Shown: piece by piece, positions 48,781 through 61,919 of the stretch
Layout of the letters: each line of letters begins with the position of its first letter
How positions within the stretch are numbered: position 1 is the stretch's first letter
Origin: Setophaga petechia
Taxonomy: Eukaryota; Chordata; Aves; Passeriformes; Parulidae
Reading direction: 5' to 3'
Assembly: GCA_024362935.1 (NCBI GenBank)
Contig: JANCRA010000004.1
Coordinates: 19,290,621 to 19,354,620 of the forward strand
Length of the DNA stretch: 64,000 nt
Position numbers and translations under genes: made by a program
The notes under the pieces: model-generated
Told to the model about the DNA's origin: nothing
What the model saw: the letters and a program-made list of their open reading frames with translations, nothing else
The model's database searches: none

Positions 48781-50967
48781 GGAAAAAACTTTACCCAACA
48801 ACTTCAATTGATTACTGTAAGTGTTTTGACTGCACTTGCCTGCTTTGCATAAAGTCAGCCACTTTGCAAGCCTGATTACCATTTACAGTAGTGTCTTGGC
48901 CCTCTTCACATTACAAGATTTTGAAGAACTTTGGCTTGTTTCAAGGGAATTTCCTGTGTTATACAGACCTGACATTTTTTCTCTTCACTATAGATTCATG
49001 AGAAAAATCAAGATCTTCAATGAAAGGTAGTTGGTAAGGAAGCAGGGTTTAAACTCAAATGATTTAGATTGGTTTGAGGCTGTCTGTTTTTCCAACTCAA
49101 GTATCAAAAATACAGGCAATCAGTAGACCATCACAGGCAAGGAAACATTTTGCTCCTCAGATAAGTTCAAACCAAAACTTTTTATATATCTTGTTTCAGA
49201 ACCTCTGAAGTGAGCTGATGGACACAGTCCAGCTTCTGGAGATAAGAGTTCATATCACATAAGCAGAACACAACAATTTTAGCAAAAAGATCTATGCAGC
49301 AAATGATCTCCCTTCTCAGAATGATGTATGTTGTCTTTTTGCTGGAGAAGCTGACAGAATATCATGTATTAATCAGTGGCAACAAGAACTTAATTCTCCA
49401 GTGATTCTAGTTCCTTTCGTTATTGCCAGAGTCTTTAAAAACAAGTGCTCTTCCCCATCTGGCAGCCTATTTGTAAAATAATTTTTTTTTTGGTAGCTGA
49501 CATCTTCAATTTTATTTCCTTTTTCTTCAGTGAATTTGGTGTTCAAGAAATACAACATATGTAATGGTTGGCTAAAGTCAGGAATAGCAGAAAAAAAGAT
49601 GGTGAACAACTTTCTGAGTTATTTTTCCTAGCATGTTTCTGTTCTGTCTTATGATATCTCTTGCTGTATTCACAGTGATGTGATGTCTCCATGGTGGATT
49701 ATAGATTTACCATTAGGAAAACACCTCTCTGTTTTGGAAGAAATGAAACATGACAATCAATCCAAAGGATACCCATTCATTATGACCATAATAAAGGAAG
49801 AAGTGTCTGCCATCTTCTAGAAGTGACAGTGAATGATAAGCATATACTTATCCAGAGATGTTCAGTTTTGGGCAGCTATAGAACTGTCAAATTTTCCTGA
49901 TTCAAGCCTAAGTGGTTAAAATATTCTTAATTAATCAAGGTGAAATTACATTGATCTTCCTATTTATCCAAAGTGCAGCTTTCCAATAGAACTTTAAGAT
50001 CAGCTAGGTTGTGCTGAACTTACTATAATGATGGTGCAAGGATTGTATCTGTTGCAATCATTTGGGCTGGTAAGATCAGATATTAGAATATCAAAAGCTG
50101 GCATTTGTAATGGGTATTGGATTCAAAGCAGTAGGAAAATGTCTTTTATGTTAGATGTTGCAAGTTCTTGACTTGCTGTTCTCACAAAAGAGCAGCTGGC
50201 CACAGACTGCACTGAAGTGACATTTTGGAAGACATGAGAAAATTTAGATTTGCTATAGGAAAAGAAGAATCAGTTTTTAGTTTTTTTATTGGTCAGAATC
50301 CAAAGAGTTAACACATAGTTATCTAGGGCCACATCTAGAAGAAAAGTACATAGTATATGCAAAATGAAGAGAAAATCAAAACAGAACGAAGCAAATAATG
50401 AAACCATATCCAGTTGTGTTTATTTGCTTTTCTCATTTCAAGGTGTTAATCCTGTGTTACCGAGAACATTCCTAGAATATTTCCCAGATGGAGACACAAA
50501 TGCACCAGTATTTCCTGCCTCTGTGTACTTTCCATTTGCTCTCCTTTGAGAAGCTCTTTTTAAACAGTCCCTCCAAGTGGCAGGATGTGTTGATTTCCAG
50601 TATATTGTAGGGCTTGGTAGTTCAGCAGCAGCCGTCAGAATTTTCAGTAGTCTTTGCTGTTTGCTGCAGAGCCTGTTCAAAGTCCAGGCCTCTGGAAGGA
50701 TCCCCAGGAGGACTACAGCTGGGCCTGTTTGGATATCAAAGTCCAAATTAAAAATTTATGCCAGTGTTTGAAAAATATCTGACCAAAATCTTGGTGTGGA
50801 TTAAATCTCCCTTGCCATGCAAGCTTATCCAACTGGGGTTTGAGGATTTATTTTTAAAGTGAAGAGAGGACCAAATAGCTGTATAAACTGATTTGGATCA
50901 GATGTTTGTTAGCCGAATTATCACTGGTAATGAAACTTTCTAGACCTCCCATGGAAGATAAAAGAGT
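48781..50967. other. Unique non-coding stretch
   Basis: AT-rich. The 102-codon minus-strand frame at 50438-50746 is unrecognised. No repeat family seen. Confidence 0.55.
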
Positions 50968-51415
50968 CCTTCCTTCCTTCCTTCCTTCCTTCCTTCCTTC
51001 CTTCCTTCCTTCCTTCCTTCCTTCCTTCCTTCCTTCCTTCCTTCCTTCCTTCCTTCCTTCCTTCCTTCCTTCCTTCCTTCCTTCCTTCCTTCCTTCCTTC
51101 CTTCCTTCCTTCCTTCCTTCCTTCCTTCCTTCCTTCCTTCCTTCCTTCCTTCCTTCCTTCCTTCCTTCCTTCCTTCCTTCCTTCCTTCCTTCCTTCCTTC
51201 CTTCCTTCCTTCCTTCCTTCCTTCCTTCCTTCCTTCCTTCCTTCCTTCCTTCCTTCCTTCCTTCCTTCCTTCCTCCCTCCCTCCCTCCCTCCCTCCCTCC
51301 CTCCCTCCCTCCCTCCCTCCCTCCCTCCCTCCCTTTGTTTCCTCATTTCCTCCCCTCCTCGCTCCCTTTGTTTCCTTGTTTCCTCATTTCTTTCCTCCCT
51401 CCATTCCTCCCATCC
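50968..51415. repeat. (CCTT)76-(CCTC)15 array with shared 3' flank
   Basis: Seventy-six uninterrupted CCTT units (50968-51271) switch abruptly to 15 CCTC units (51272-51331), then to a degenerate pyrimidine-rich tail to about 51415. The tail contains TTGTTTCCTCATTTC at 51335-51349 and again at 51376-51390. The same 15-mer pair with the same 41-bp spacing borders the array at 34354-36030. Perfect purity indicates that this copy is young or recently homogenised. The reported length may be compressed by assembly. Open frames through it are artefacts. Confidence 0.97.
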
Positions 51416-52199
51416 CAGAATGTAAGTTCAAACTAGGCAATCAAAAACACAGCAAAAATATTGGAACAATTTCTTTGGCCCTGCAGTTCAGAGATGAACT
51501 GAAAGCAGACAAGAGCTTGCTCAGATACCATTTAGTAATGACTTCTCATTTCAGGGCTACAGGGCAATGCTTAGCTAAACGGGTTGAGAAGTCTAAAGTG
51601 GCTGTAAAAGCTCAACCACTGTACATTTTGATAATTAACTTGTTTGCATCTTCCTGCAATACATTGTTTAGTGTCACTCATGTATTTGCTGATTGTTTTT
51701 TTGCTAAAAGGCTATAGGTTAAGGCAGGGCACACACACCTGTGTGTTTGTCAGAACATACTCTGTTGATTTTTTATCCTGCAGGAAGCAGAGCTCTGAAT
51801 TAATCCAATTATTTCAGAGTCTTGGGTAAAAAATAAAATGTCTAAGTTATCCCAGTTAGATCCACATGGCAATAGTGGATCAGCAGTTAGTCTGGTTCGC
51901 ATCTCTTCTTTAGAAGAGATCCCAAAAGTTTTTAGACATTATATCCTTCACCCCAAAATCCCATATGGAACAGAATTCCCCAGACTTTGTCCTGCCCCAT
52001 AAGAGGTCTTTGTACTCTTCACATGAATACCTTTTACTTGTTTTGATTATACTTCCCACTAAATATGTTTGCCACTCCCTTGTTCTTGTGGTGAAAAAGA
52101 GAGCAATTGATTGCTATCAACCTCCTCCACTGTGTCACCATGATTTTACAGATGAAAGAAGGAAGGGGTTCCTGAGAATAGTATTTGCAGGCCAAGTGT
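51416..52199. other. Unique non-coding stretch
   Basis: Nothing recognised. AT-rich with short chance frames. Confidence 0.6.
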
Positions 52200-53540
52200 G
52201 GGGTTCAGACTAGACAAGCAGATACATCTGCCCTGCAGCTATGTCTAGAAACACCAAGCACTATGTCTTACAGAGTGAACATAGAATCCAGCCCAAGAAA
52301 CCTGCAGCCCCTTCTGTGTAGTCTTTGCCAAGCCCATGGAGGCTTTGCTGTTCCCCAAGACATGCTTGCCCAACTCCTGGTGGGCAGGAGAGCATGAGAG
52401 CAGGGAAGTGCCACCACACTGGGGGTCTGCGGGGCTTTCTGGCCTCCAGCAAGGCACCTTGGACCATTTCACCCACGGCAATGGAAGTTACTATTCCCCA
52501 GAGGAAGAGAGGAGAAAAGCCCGTCAGAAGCATATGCAAGGAACAAGCAGGAACTCAAAGTCTGAGGCCCCTCAACAGTAATGCTGTTCTCAAGAGCACA
52601 GAGGAGTCTCCAACCCGAGTCCTTAGTGGGGTGGACCAGAGAGCAGGATCACTACCACCTGCTCCCACCTGTGTCTGCCAAACCAAACTTCCTGTGACCT
52701 GCCAGTGCTGAGCACCCCTGCCCAGCCTTACAAGTGTTGTCTGGAGTAGCAAAACAGCACCCAGGCAGCTCCCTGCACAGCACAAGTGTGCACTGCTGCA
52801 CATGGGGTCTGATGTCAGAGCACCTCTTGCCGTGCTGGTGAACCCCAACACACTCTGGTGGTTGGCCTATTAGCTGAGGGTTAAAAAAGCAAAACAAGGG
52901 ATGGGTTGACGTGTGGCCAAGGACCAAGAGGTTTGCTGCCAGCCTTGTGGCTTCTGTGGAAGTTTTTCAGTTATTATTACTAATTTCTTTACATAAGACA
53001 GGATGTGCTGTGTGTCTTCTCTTCCTGACCAGGCTCTCTAACAAGCACACAGACAGAGATGTCCAGCACACAGTCTGGTGACCCAAGCCTGTGTGACAGA
53101 GAGGGTTCATAGCCCTCAGTTTGTGTGCTCTGCTCCTGCAGACACGTAAGGATGACACCCCTGGGCATGCTCTTTGTCTCTCACATGCCTCTGAGGGCCA
53201 GACCACAACACAGACAATGTTTATGTTCCCTGTCTTTCCCTGTACTCTGTCCCTGGGCCCTGGATATGCTGAACCTTGGTGGATGCAGATGGTTTGCAGC
53301 TGGCTTATGCAGGCTGCGGTTGTCTCCCCTCCATGCCCTCCAGCAGGCCTGTCCCCAGCCCCAGCCAGCCCCCAAGAGTGAGAGATATGTGGCGGAAAGC
53401 CATCTCTTTGCTCTCTCGCAGGCCTCTGATGAACTGAAGGTGGCCTAACACACAAGGTGTGGGGGGTCTCCTTGCACATGTTGACTGTGTTATGGCTTTC
53501 TTGAGCCAGCTCCCAGTGGGAAGCGATGGACACCTTTTAA
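52200..53540. other. GC-richer segment with overlapping open frames
   Basis: The segment is visibly richer in G and C than its flanks, with several overlapping frames: 52325-52711 plus (128 codons), 53125-53448 plus (107) and 52967-53533 minus (188, the longest non-repeat frame in the window). The minus frame is rich in Cys, His, Arg and Ser and shows no domain, no ordered hydrophobic pattern and no recognised motif. Long frames on both strands are what fewer AT-rich stops would produce by chance. TTGCTCTCTCGCAG near 53409-53422 is an acceptor-like sequence. It might be an unclassified old transposon or retroviral fragment, an isochore fluctuation, or an unrecognised terminal exon. CpG density is not that of an island. 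Confidence 0.35.
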
Positions 53541-56500
53541 ACGTTTTATCTTGTTTTTTGGCTTCCCAGGAGGGCAGAGAGACTCTGGAGAGTAGTTAAA
53601 GTGTGAGCTGGCTTCCAGGACTTTTCTGCTAACTAGAAATCTCTCCCTGTGAAGCCAATCCAACTTGCTTGCACTTCACAAGATAAAGAGATTTCTTCAC
53701 ATGACAGTAATAGAATATTTTGTCACTTTATAACATGTATCTCGCCTCTCTGGACCTCCAGACCTTGGGGAAGGGGTTTATTCCTGTAATTTCTTTCCTT
53801 TCTTGTTTGCACTTTTCACAGAGTGGTGCACTTGAGGGGCCCATGCCTGGTGCATGTTTGAGTAAATTGTTAGTTTCTATAGGGAGAGGCAGGGTTCAAG
53901 GACACAAGCCTAGTAGAGTCACTGCATAAATAATTTTTATGGGTTTATAAGAACACAGAGCAAGGCAGATGACAAAGATATTAAAGAGGTGATGCAGGAA
54001 AAACTGAGTACTTGAATCACTGATGTTCATCTTGCATTTGGTTGAACAGGGAGCAGTTGTTCCTGGAGGAACATTTTTGAAGCAATGACTGTTCTGAGGA
54101 GAAAAGGGAATCATCCACTCTCACACCACCATAGCTGAATCGTAAGAAATACATTAAAAATATATATATTTTTAAGGTCCCAGGCAGGGAGAAGAAGTAG
54201 TTTTTCTGCAGCAGAGCAGGGGAATCTGGTACAGAATAGCCTACAGGCATCAACAAGAGATACAGATGTTACAAACTCGCATGAACTACGTCTTTCTTAA
54301 GATTGTCTTGTGCGGCATTGTTAGGACCCCTGGGCCAGGAGAACAATGTCTTTTTTACAGGAGTTTGACTCAGCAGGAGAATGACTGCCACTGTGCACAG
54401 GACTAGTGTGGCCATCTGTGTGTCTCCCCAAACGGATTGTTTGATCCCTGCATTGCAAAGACTCCTTCTTGTCATCAGAAGGTCATGGCTGCAGCCCTTC
54501 AGTGTGGCTGGCGTAGAAGTGTGAGTCTTGCCTACATCCCCATCAGAGCCCAGAAATGAATACTGCCATTTCTCTTCTTCTCTGAAGAAGAGTACATACT
54601 TCAACAGTTATTACAGACTTCCTTATTTATGCCTTCCTGCCCAAGCCCAGTGGAAGTCAGTTCTGAAATTCCCCTTGGCACCTCAGACTCCGTAGCTTAC
54701 TTCTCCTCATCACCCTGCAGCCATGACACTGCAGTCTGCCACAGATGGAAAAACAGAGTCACAATGCAAGTCTTTATATGTCCTAATGTATGCAATATGT
54801 ATGTCTTTATAGGTATCAGAGTGGACACAAGGGGAGAACCAATTCTTTCCAGCTTAAAAAAGGGCAGGTGATTAAAACTGGGCACTAGCAAGAGTAAGCT
54901 TATGAGGAAAAGAATGTAGAATATTTCTTACTGAAATAACTTATGGCAATGATTAGATAAAAAGTTTGTCAGGTCGAATTTTCATTGGGAGGAAGTTCTG
55001 TCCTCATTGGATTTCTTCAAGATAGCTCTGCTCACCTTTCAGCACATCTTGGGATTGGAGAATGCAGACAACTTTTAATTATAAGACTTGAGATCTCTCC
55101 CAACATTTTTATTATTCCTCCTGGTCTTCTAGTGTCACTCATAATTTTGCCTTTTGTGAGCACAATTTTGTGTTGCTTTGCAGGAAAACCTAGGGCAGTC
55201 TATCCTCCACTGAAAATCTGTCTTCTTTCCCCACTTCACTGTATTTGGATGGAAGCTGGGCTGGGTTGCATTAGTAATCAGAGATCTAAATTGAGAAATT
55301 GATCAAAAACATGCTGGGACATCCATGTATTGCAACCTTCTCAAAACTACAATTTCATTCTCTTCTGCCCTGTCTTACAATTCTTGAGAGAGACAACTAC
55401 TGCTCAGGATAGGGCTTGGGAAGGAGTGTAAGGCAGCCTTTCCTTGAGTTTCTTAGCTTCTTGTCTTAGCAATTTCCAAAAATGCATATTCATTCTGCTT
55501 CCTCAGGCTTCCCAGGGGTATTTTTGGAAGTAGTAGAATACCGTTTCTAAACCAGATGATCTTCTCTAGCGGGAGGATGCACAATTCTGAATCACTTGTT
55601 TTGAGATGTAGAAACAAATGAAAGAGTTGAATAGAAGAAAGAAAGCGTGCATGAGAGAGTAGATTGTAGTAGTGCCCTAGGCAATCTAGTACAGATCTGA
55701 ACACAGGGGCAGGCCACAGGAGAGAAACAATTTGGGCAAATACTGTAGGACCCAGAGTTGCAGCAATTTTTTTCACCCTTATCAACTTATCCAATTGCTC
55801 TCCCCCCATCCAGTAGCTATTTCTGTTCTCTTACTCCATGAGAACAGTGAGAAATCTCTTCTGGCATTGGAGTATGACAGGCAGGAGCTCTTAGTGCAGA
55901 ATTTACTTGCGGGTCTTGGATCTGGCAGCTTGTTCTTGCTCTGATTGTTGCTTCCTGGGAAAACTAGAGGGATTTTGTAGACAAAAGGGGCCAATATCTT
56001 TATAGCTACACACAGCATAGGAGGCAAGAATTGTGTACCAGAGCTCACTGTACAAGGTCACTTTTTGCAACCATCCAACACCAGATGATTGTGTCTGTTA
56101 CTGGTGAGATAGAGAATCTGTAAATATAGGTAACCTGAGGTTTGACAAGCTAATAGGCTTAGCAGATGTATGCACATTTTCACCTGTGAATCTTAGTTCA
56201 GCTCTCAAGTGGGACTGCAGTGGTATGGCACAGGCCAGATTCTGATCTCATTTACACCTGTACCAACACAGAGCAACTACACTGATGCCAAAATGTGGGC
56301 CTAAAAGCTGTCTGCCTGTAGCCTCAGCTGGAGTTTCATTTATGTCCAGCATGAGAAAAAGTTGCATCTAAACTGTTTTCTGCTGGGGGGTCTGCATGAA
56401 AAAACAGAAAAATTGGACAATTGTGAACCAAAGCATAGGCAAAATTCTAAACTGTTTTGTAGTAAATGTGTAGCTATTTGTTTGCTGGTGGTTGGTTTTG

Positions 56501-57239
56501 TTTTGTTAACTCCAGAAGATCCAGAGCAAAGTTTTGCTGGGTCTGATGGTAAATGGGACGCTCTATTCAACATTTTCTCATGAGACTTTTGATCTGTATA
56601 TGTAGAATACACAGGACCATCATCAGAAGTGGTAATCAGATGGTATCCAGGCCTCCCTCCTAAACATAAGGGAGAGTTTATGTTTTTTGCAACAAAGTGC
56701 CCAATATCTAAGTGAGACTTTCATTTATGTCCTCAGGGTGTTAACTACTTCAACTTTGACTCACTTAGATCTTAGCAAACTGGGTCAAAGAGATTTAATA
56801 ATACACAGCTGTAGATATCTTCCAGAATCTTCTGATTTGATCCCTTCAGTCTGGAATGAGATTGAAGATCTCCACAAGAGTTGCTTATATGTAAGAGACA
56901 GGAGCTTCAGCTTTGTAGTAGATTGAAGAAGGACAAGGGCAAATGGAGAATGGAAGAAAAGGGGGGAGTGGGAAGAAAAGTTTAAAAGCAAGATGAAACC
57001 AAGGAGTAAGAAGACTTCGCAGGGTCAGACAGAATCTGATAAACTTTGAGAAAGGCCTCAAGATACTTGGAGGTGTTTTCTAAACCTTCCAACCTTGCAA
57101 CATTCTGCCATCATAGTCTGGAGGTGAAGTGATTTATGAATATACATACTTACACTGTTCTCTGTGATCATCTTGATAAGGTAAATATATCACCCAGCAG
57201 GAAGCTACACTACACACTAGTCTCCTTCCTAAGAGAGAA
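53541..57239. other. Unique non-coding stretch
   Basis: No gene recognised. Contains a 22-bp perfect AT palindrome at 54154-54175. The 118-codon minus frame at 55453-55809 lacks familiar motifs. Confidence 0.55.
54154..54175. repeat. 22-bp perfect A+T palindrome
   Basis: TTAAAAA, a central TATATATA and TTTTTAA form an exact self-complementary block. It could extrude as a small cruciform, but A+T palindromes of this sort arise readily in AT-rich DNA. Confidence 0.85.
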
Positions 57240-57259
57240 ATTCAGTGTTCTGGGCCCCA

Positions 57260-57700
57260 GCTATCCCTTTCTGACATACGCAGGGCGTGCAGTTTAGTTC
57301 TTCATTAAAAAATGTCCCATCGAGATGTTTAAACACAGATCTCCCTATAAGGATGAATGCTTTGAATTGCCCTCCATCCAATTCCTCTCCATTTAATTGG
57401 TATAAAGCAGCTTCCCCTTGGTTACTTCCTCCCTTGAAATTACATAAGTAGCCTCACTGGAAAGGCATAGGTAAATATTTCACACTGCACACCATGGATT
57501 AGGAGCACAGCTCCCATTAACCAGAGCTGGAATCACTCGGCTGTTTCCCCCCTCACACCGTGTTAAAAATGTACCCTACAGGATGGAGAGACTGGGCTCC
57601 CAAGTGTCACCTTATGAGGAAGGTGCAGAACACTTTCATTTAATACTGCATGTGTTTCCATTAGCAGAGTCAATTGCTCTCTGTCCTCAGTTTTAAGACT
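57260..57700. promoter_or_regulatory. Possible conserved non-coding element
   Basis: About 440 bp of balanced composition with scattered CpGs (TACGCAGGGCGTG, CATCGAGATG, ACTCGGC, CACCGTG) and no frame open for long. Homeodomain and forkhead-like words occur (CATTTAATTGG, GTAAATATTT). The texture is that of slowly evolving regulatory DNA. Inference only. Confidence 0.25.
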
Positions 57701-58939
57701 CCCCGTTTGTCTCTATTACAGCTCTGTTTCCACATGCCTGCCAATCCTCCCTAGTCCTTCCATCTGAGCCTGCAAAGTTTTGATGATACAACACCACAGC
57801 ATCTTGGCTTTCATTTGATTTAAAATTTGTGATTGCAATTATGGACTGTGCATTTCTATGGGCTTGCTGCTGCACAGGAAGGCTTTTGTACCCAAGGTAT
57901 TGTCAGTGCGGCACAGCAACTTAAGGGATGCCAATACAGCAGAGGCCTGAATGTCCTGAAACCTGTGAAGTATGTGGGGGAAAAAACTTGACTGCTAATT
58001 TGATTCAGAGTACCACAACAACTGTTCATACTGGCATGGCTCCTTCAGGGTAGAAAACTTATGTATCTGTGTAAATACTAAGCAAAAAACCAGAAGACAT
58101 TAATCACATATGTAAAAATAGAGCTGTGGTTAATATAGTGTACACTGTGGTCTGTTACTGCTCTGGGATATTGTGTCTCTGCTGCTTACATGGCTATGAT
58201 GTATCTACTTGTGAGATACCAGCATTCCTCCTTAACAATTATGTTGAATGATACCACTACACTTTGTTTTTACCACACTCCTCCTTGCCCAGGAAATGTA
58301 TGAAGAAAATGGCCCTGTTCCAAGTGGTCAGTGCAGGTGAGGTCATGTCATGGCAGCTAGTAAGAAACCTAAGTTTCCATATGTGAAAAAAGTGAAAGTT
58401 ATCAAAAAAAATCTAATTCAAAATTTTAACTGTCAAAAAATTTAAAAATTCATTTTTGGTAACATTAATAAAATAAAAAATATGTATTGGAGAGTTGTAC
58501 TTTAGAAATGTAAAATTTTATAGTGGCCTAAATAACCTGAGTGCTTTCCTTTACATTTTGAACTCATTCAGAAATCATTAGACTTAATATTTGTATGAAC
58601 ATGTTAAGGGGTAAAAATTTTCAAAATTAGAGAAAGCATCAGAAAAATATTTTTATTTAAACAGTGTGGTGTTTGTCAACTTTGTCAAATAGCAACAGTA
58701 AGGTGCTGGTTTCTTCCCCCAAAATTTCACTGATATAAGTGTGCATTTTGAAGATTTTTTAAAACTATTTTTTAAATGAAATTATTTAACAGAAATGTCT
58801 GTTAGATATTTTCATCAGCTTGACTATGCTATGAAATTCTATATATGAACCATTTTCTACACAAAAATCTTTGCTACCTCCTTGCTGATCTGTCTTTTGT
58901 TTCAAGTTCTTTTCTAATAAGTAATGAAAATGTTACAGC
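57701..58939. other. Unique stretch with very AT-rich core
   Basis: 58400-58800 is strongly AT-rich (runs of A, T and AAATTTT words). No gene or repeat family recognised. Confidence 0.6.
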
Positions 58940-59035
58940 CTTACAGCTTGTTTTGTGGTTGCAATTACGTAATCATTATTAATGAAGCAACAATGTCAAA
59001 ACTGTGTGAAACCGAACTCACATTTAAGTACTTAC
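58940..59035. promoter_or_regulatory. Possible regulatory site cluster with TTACGTAA
   Basis: A perfect PAR-bZIP/C/EBP-type palindrome TTACGTAA (58965-58972) overlaps GCAATTACG and is followed by TAATCATTATTAATGA, a homeodomain-type cluster. The CpG is intact inside AT-rich surroundings. The binding-site families are well established. Use here is inference. Confidence 0.25.
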
Positions 59036-61919
59036 AATAAACAGATATAAAACAACAGATGTCTCAGTTTTTGTTCTCCAATGATTTCATCCCTTGTTAA
59101 AAATAAATGTCTGGTTTAAAAAAGAAAAGGGCTTTTCTCAGCTCTTACAAATTAATTGAATCCAGAGCCTGGTAATACTACTAAAGACCTCTCTTTTTCT
59201 TTTTTTTTTCTTCCCAAAATTTGTTTGTGAGGACATTATTATTCAGTAAGCGATAAATTCACTTCAAAGCAATCCAGAAATCTAGGAAGTCAATGGTGCA
59301 ATGGTCATCTGCCCCAGCTGAAGTGTTAGTCCCTGATAGCCATCAGACATGCAGCCATAATGCTAGGCTTACCTCATGGCTTGAACACCCTGAAAAGGTT
59401 TTATGACAGAGATGGTTTCTGTCCCTGGTTTTGGTTCAGACAGTTGATACTGGTTAGTCACAAATGGTTCAGGTTTCAGTCAGAATTTGTCAGTAGGTGC
59501 AGGGAGGTCTCTAGATCTGGGCAACCTCAGAAAACCAGCACTTGGTTTTATGTAAACATCAAAAGTCCAGATGCTTGTTTGAATCGTCCACATCTGTTGA
59601 GTCTGCAAAACTGGGCTGGATATTTAGCTGGGATAAGTTTCTCTGGAAGATTCATAGACTTCATAGCTGAACTTGTGGCCAGAAATACCAGAGCTTCTTT
59701 TGGTATTTAAGTACTTTTTATTCCAGCACTAAATAGGAATGTGCTACATTTTATGAGTGGGTAAGATATGCAAAAATTTTAAAACTTTGCAGAAATCCAG
59801 ATCTAGTAAGCAGACACTATGAACAAAATACTTACCAGGAAATTAAATCTCTAGTAGCAATTTATGAAGAAAAGCAAAATTGTATTAGAATTGGAATAGT
59901 TTTTTAATTTATCTGAAGAAGAAAACTCAATCTGCTCTTAAACCACCTTAAAAATCTTTGATAAATTATTCTTTACAAAAAAATGAAATAGAAAAACACC
60001 ATTATTTTTAAATTTTTATTCAGCTTCTTGAAAGACAGTGTTCAAATATAGGATTTGGAGAATACTTTTTTTCCCCAGTCCCTCTGGCACTGGAACAAGC
60101 GCAAAACAACTGTCTTTGCACTTTATTGCAAATCTTGCACAATTTTAAACACACAAACTGAGGTTCTTGCAAATTGCATTCTGAAAATATAGCACATTTA
60201 TGCTTACAGCACTATAAGCAATGACAAGATGTTTTGAACAATCTGTTTTCTCAAATTAGATTAACATCATGGAGAAGCACAATCTGCTCGTTGACACCAA
60301 CGGTACAAAAAACCCCCAGTGCTTTGTGTCCTCCTTCAGGACATTGCTTTGGCAGTAGGTATTCACTGCCTATGTCATCATGAAGGATGTGGTGCACTTT
60401 TAGAGCTGCTGTTCTTTACAAGAGACATCAGGGTCCATACAGCTCTGCTGATAATCAAGCAGTAAAAATACAGGCAGCAATTGAAGGTCCTTGTCAGCAT
60501 TGTGATCTTTGGTCACACAACACACAATGCATTTAATCCACTTTTAAAGGTGATGGGTGAAAAACTACCTACTGCATTTGTCTGCACTAAACTAGCAGTA
60601 TATTATGGACCTTAAGTCACTACTTCCAAAAACAGCCACAGAAATCACCAGTACAAAAGAATTGCTAAGAGCTAACACAACATTTTTGTGCCTGGTGTCT
60701 TGCACCTTTACTGAGGAAATACAGACTTTCCCACCATAGGTGAAAGTAAAAAGAAGATTCCCCTTTTGTGCAGATATTATTAAAAATCATATAAAGTTTG
60801 TGCATAGTGTAAGTACTCTTACATTCACATTTTCCTAGAAACTACCAATTAAACATTCTTTTAAATTTATTTATAGCAGACTTTATTCTGCAAAGCACAT
60901 AATTTTTATTATCTGAGAGAGCAAACCCAAACCTCAGGAAACTGAAACTGAGAGTGACCTATGATTTTAACCTTCAATCAACATGAACATACGTGACTGT
61001 TTTGTTTTGCTGGGTTCTGCACGTTATAATTGTATTTACAAAGAAATTCCTTGAAAGCATGTGTTGTGTTGAATGATTGTATGCAAACAACTTTGGGACT
61101 AGGGAACTTTGATCTTTGACTTACAGATTACAGGGCAAAGGTTAAAATCATGAGCTTTGTTGTCCTGCTGGCAGCAGTTCTTTTTGAAGCTTCCTGCTTC
61201 CAGTGAAAGTGATATACAGTTATATACACAAATCTCAGTCTTTGGTTGTGTTTGTAAAGGAAAAAAAATCCTGTAACTTTTAGTATTTGATCAACATTCT
61301 TAGATAATATGAGCAAGAATCTGACTGCTCTTGCATATATATGTAGAAGGGAAAATGGTGCTATTCTCAAAAGACTTATTTGCATGCATAGGTAATGTGC
61401 AGAGAGAGAAGCTTGCTGGCTATTTGCACATTTACATAAGGCAATTTGGTTGTTGTGCAGGCAACTACTTATTTGTGGAAGATGAAAGCCCTATATAATA
61501 ATCCAGGTTAGAAAAATTTGATTTTAAGGGATTTTGTTGAATACTTAGACATTGTCATTCCAATGGGTTGTAGACATTTCATAACACCTCTACTGAAATG
61601 AGACAAAAAATGAAAAGGCTTTTGTAGCTGTAATGGCAATCCACTGTGTGAGACTTCACCCTGCCATGAACAACCTACATTTATATTGCCTTTTACATAA
61701 AAAATAATTAAGTGTGACGAAAGAATTTACTGAAATCTTATAATATCAGGAATTTTGAGTGCCCTGGCAAAGTGGAAACTTTACAGTTACTAAGATCATA
61801 AGGCTGTGATATTTTCTTAACCCCCAGCAAGGCCATGAACAGCATCTACTCCTTAGGATGGTGTCTGAGACAGACCTTGCAGACTAAGACACAGAGCAAC
61901 AACCAGTAGTGTGAGATTC
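59036..61919. other. Unique non-coding stretch
   Basis: AT-rich. The plus frame at 59360-59710 (116 codons) has no familiar motif. No transposon recognised. Confidence 0.55.

Noticed and set aside
50906..51436. Frames of 141 and 176 codons
   Set aside because: Translations of pure CCTT and CCTC arrays.
52967..53533. 188-codon minus-strand frame as a gene
   Set aside because: No domain, motif or splice context recognised. Overlapping frames on the other strand show this is a GC-content effect. Kept only as a finding to test.
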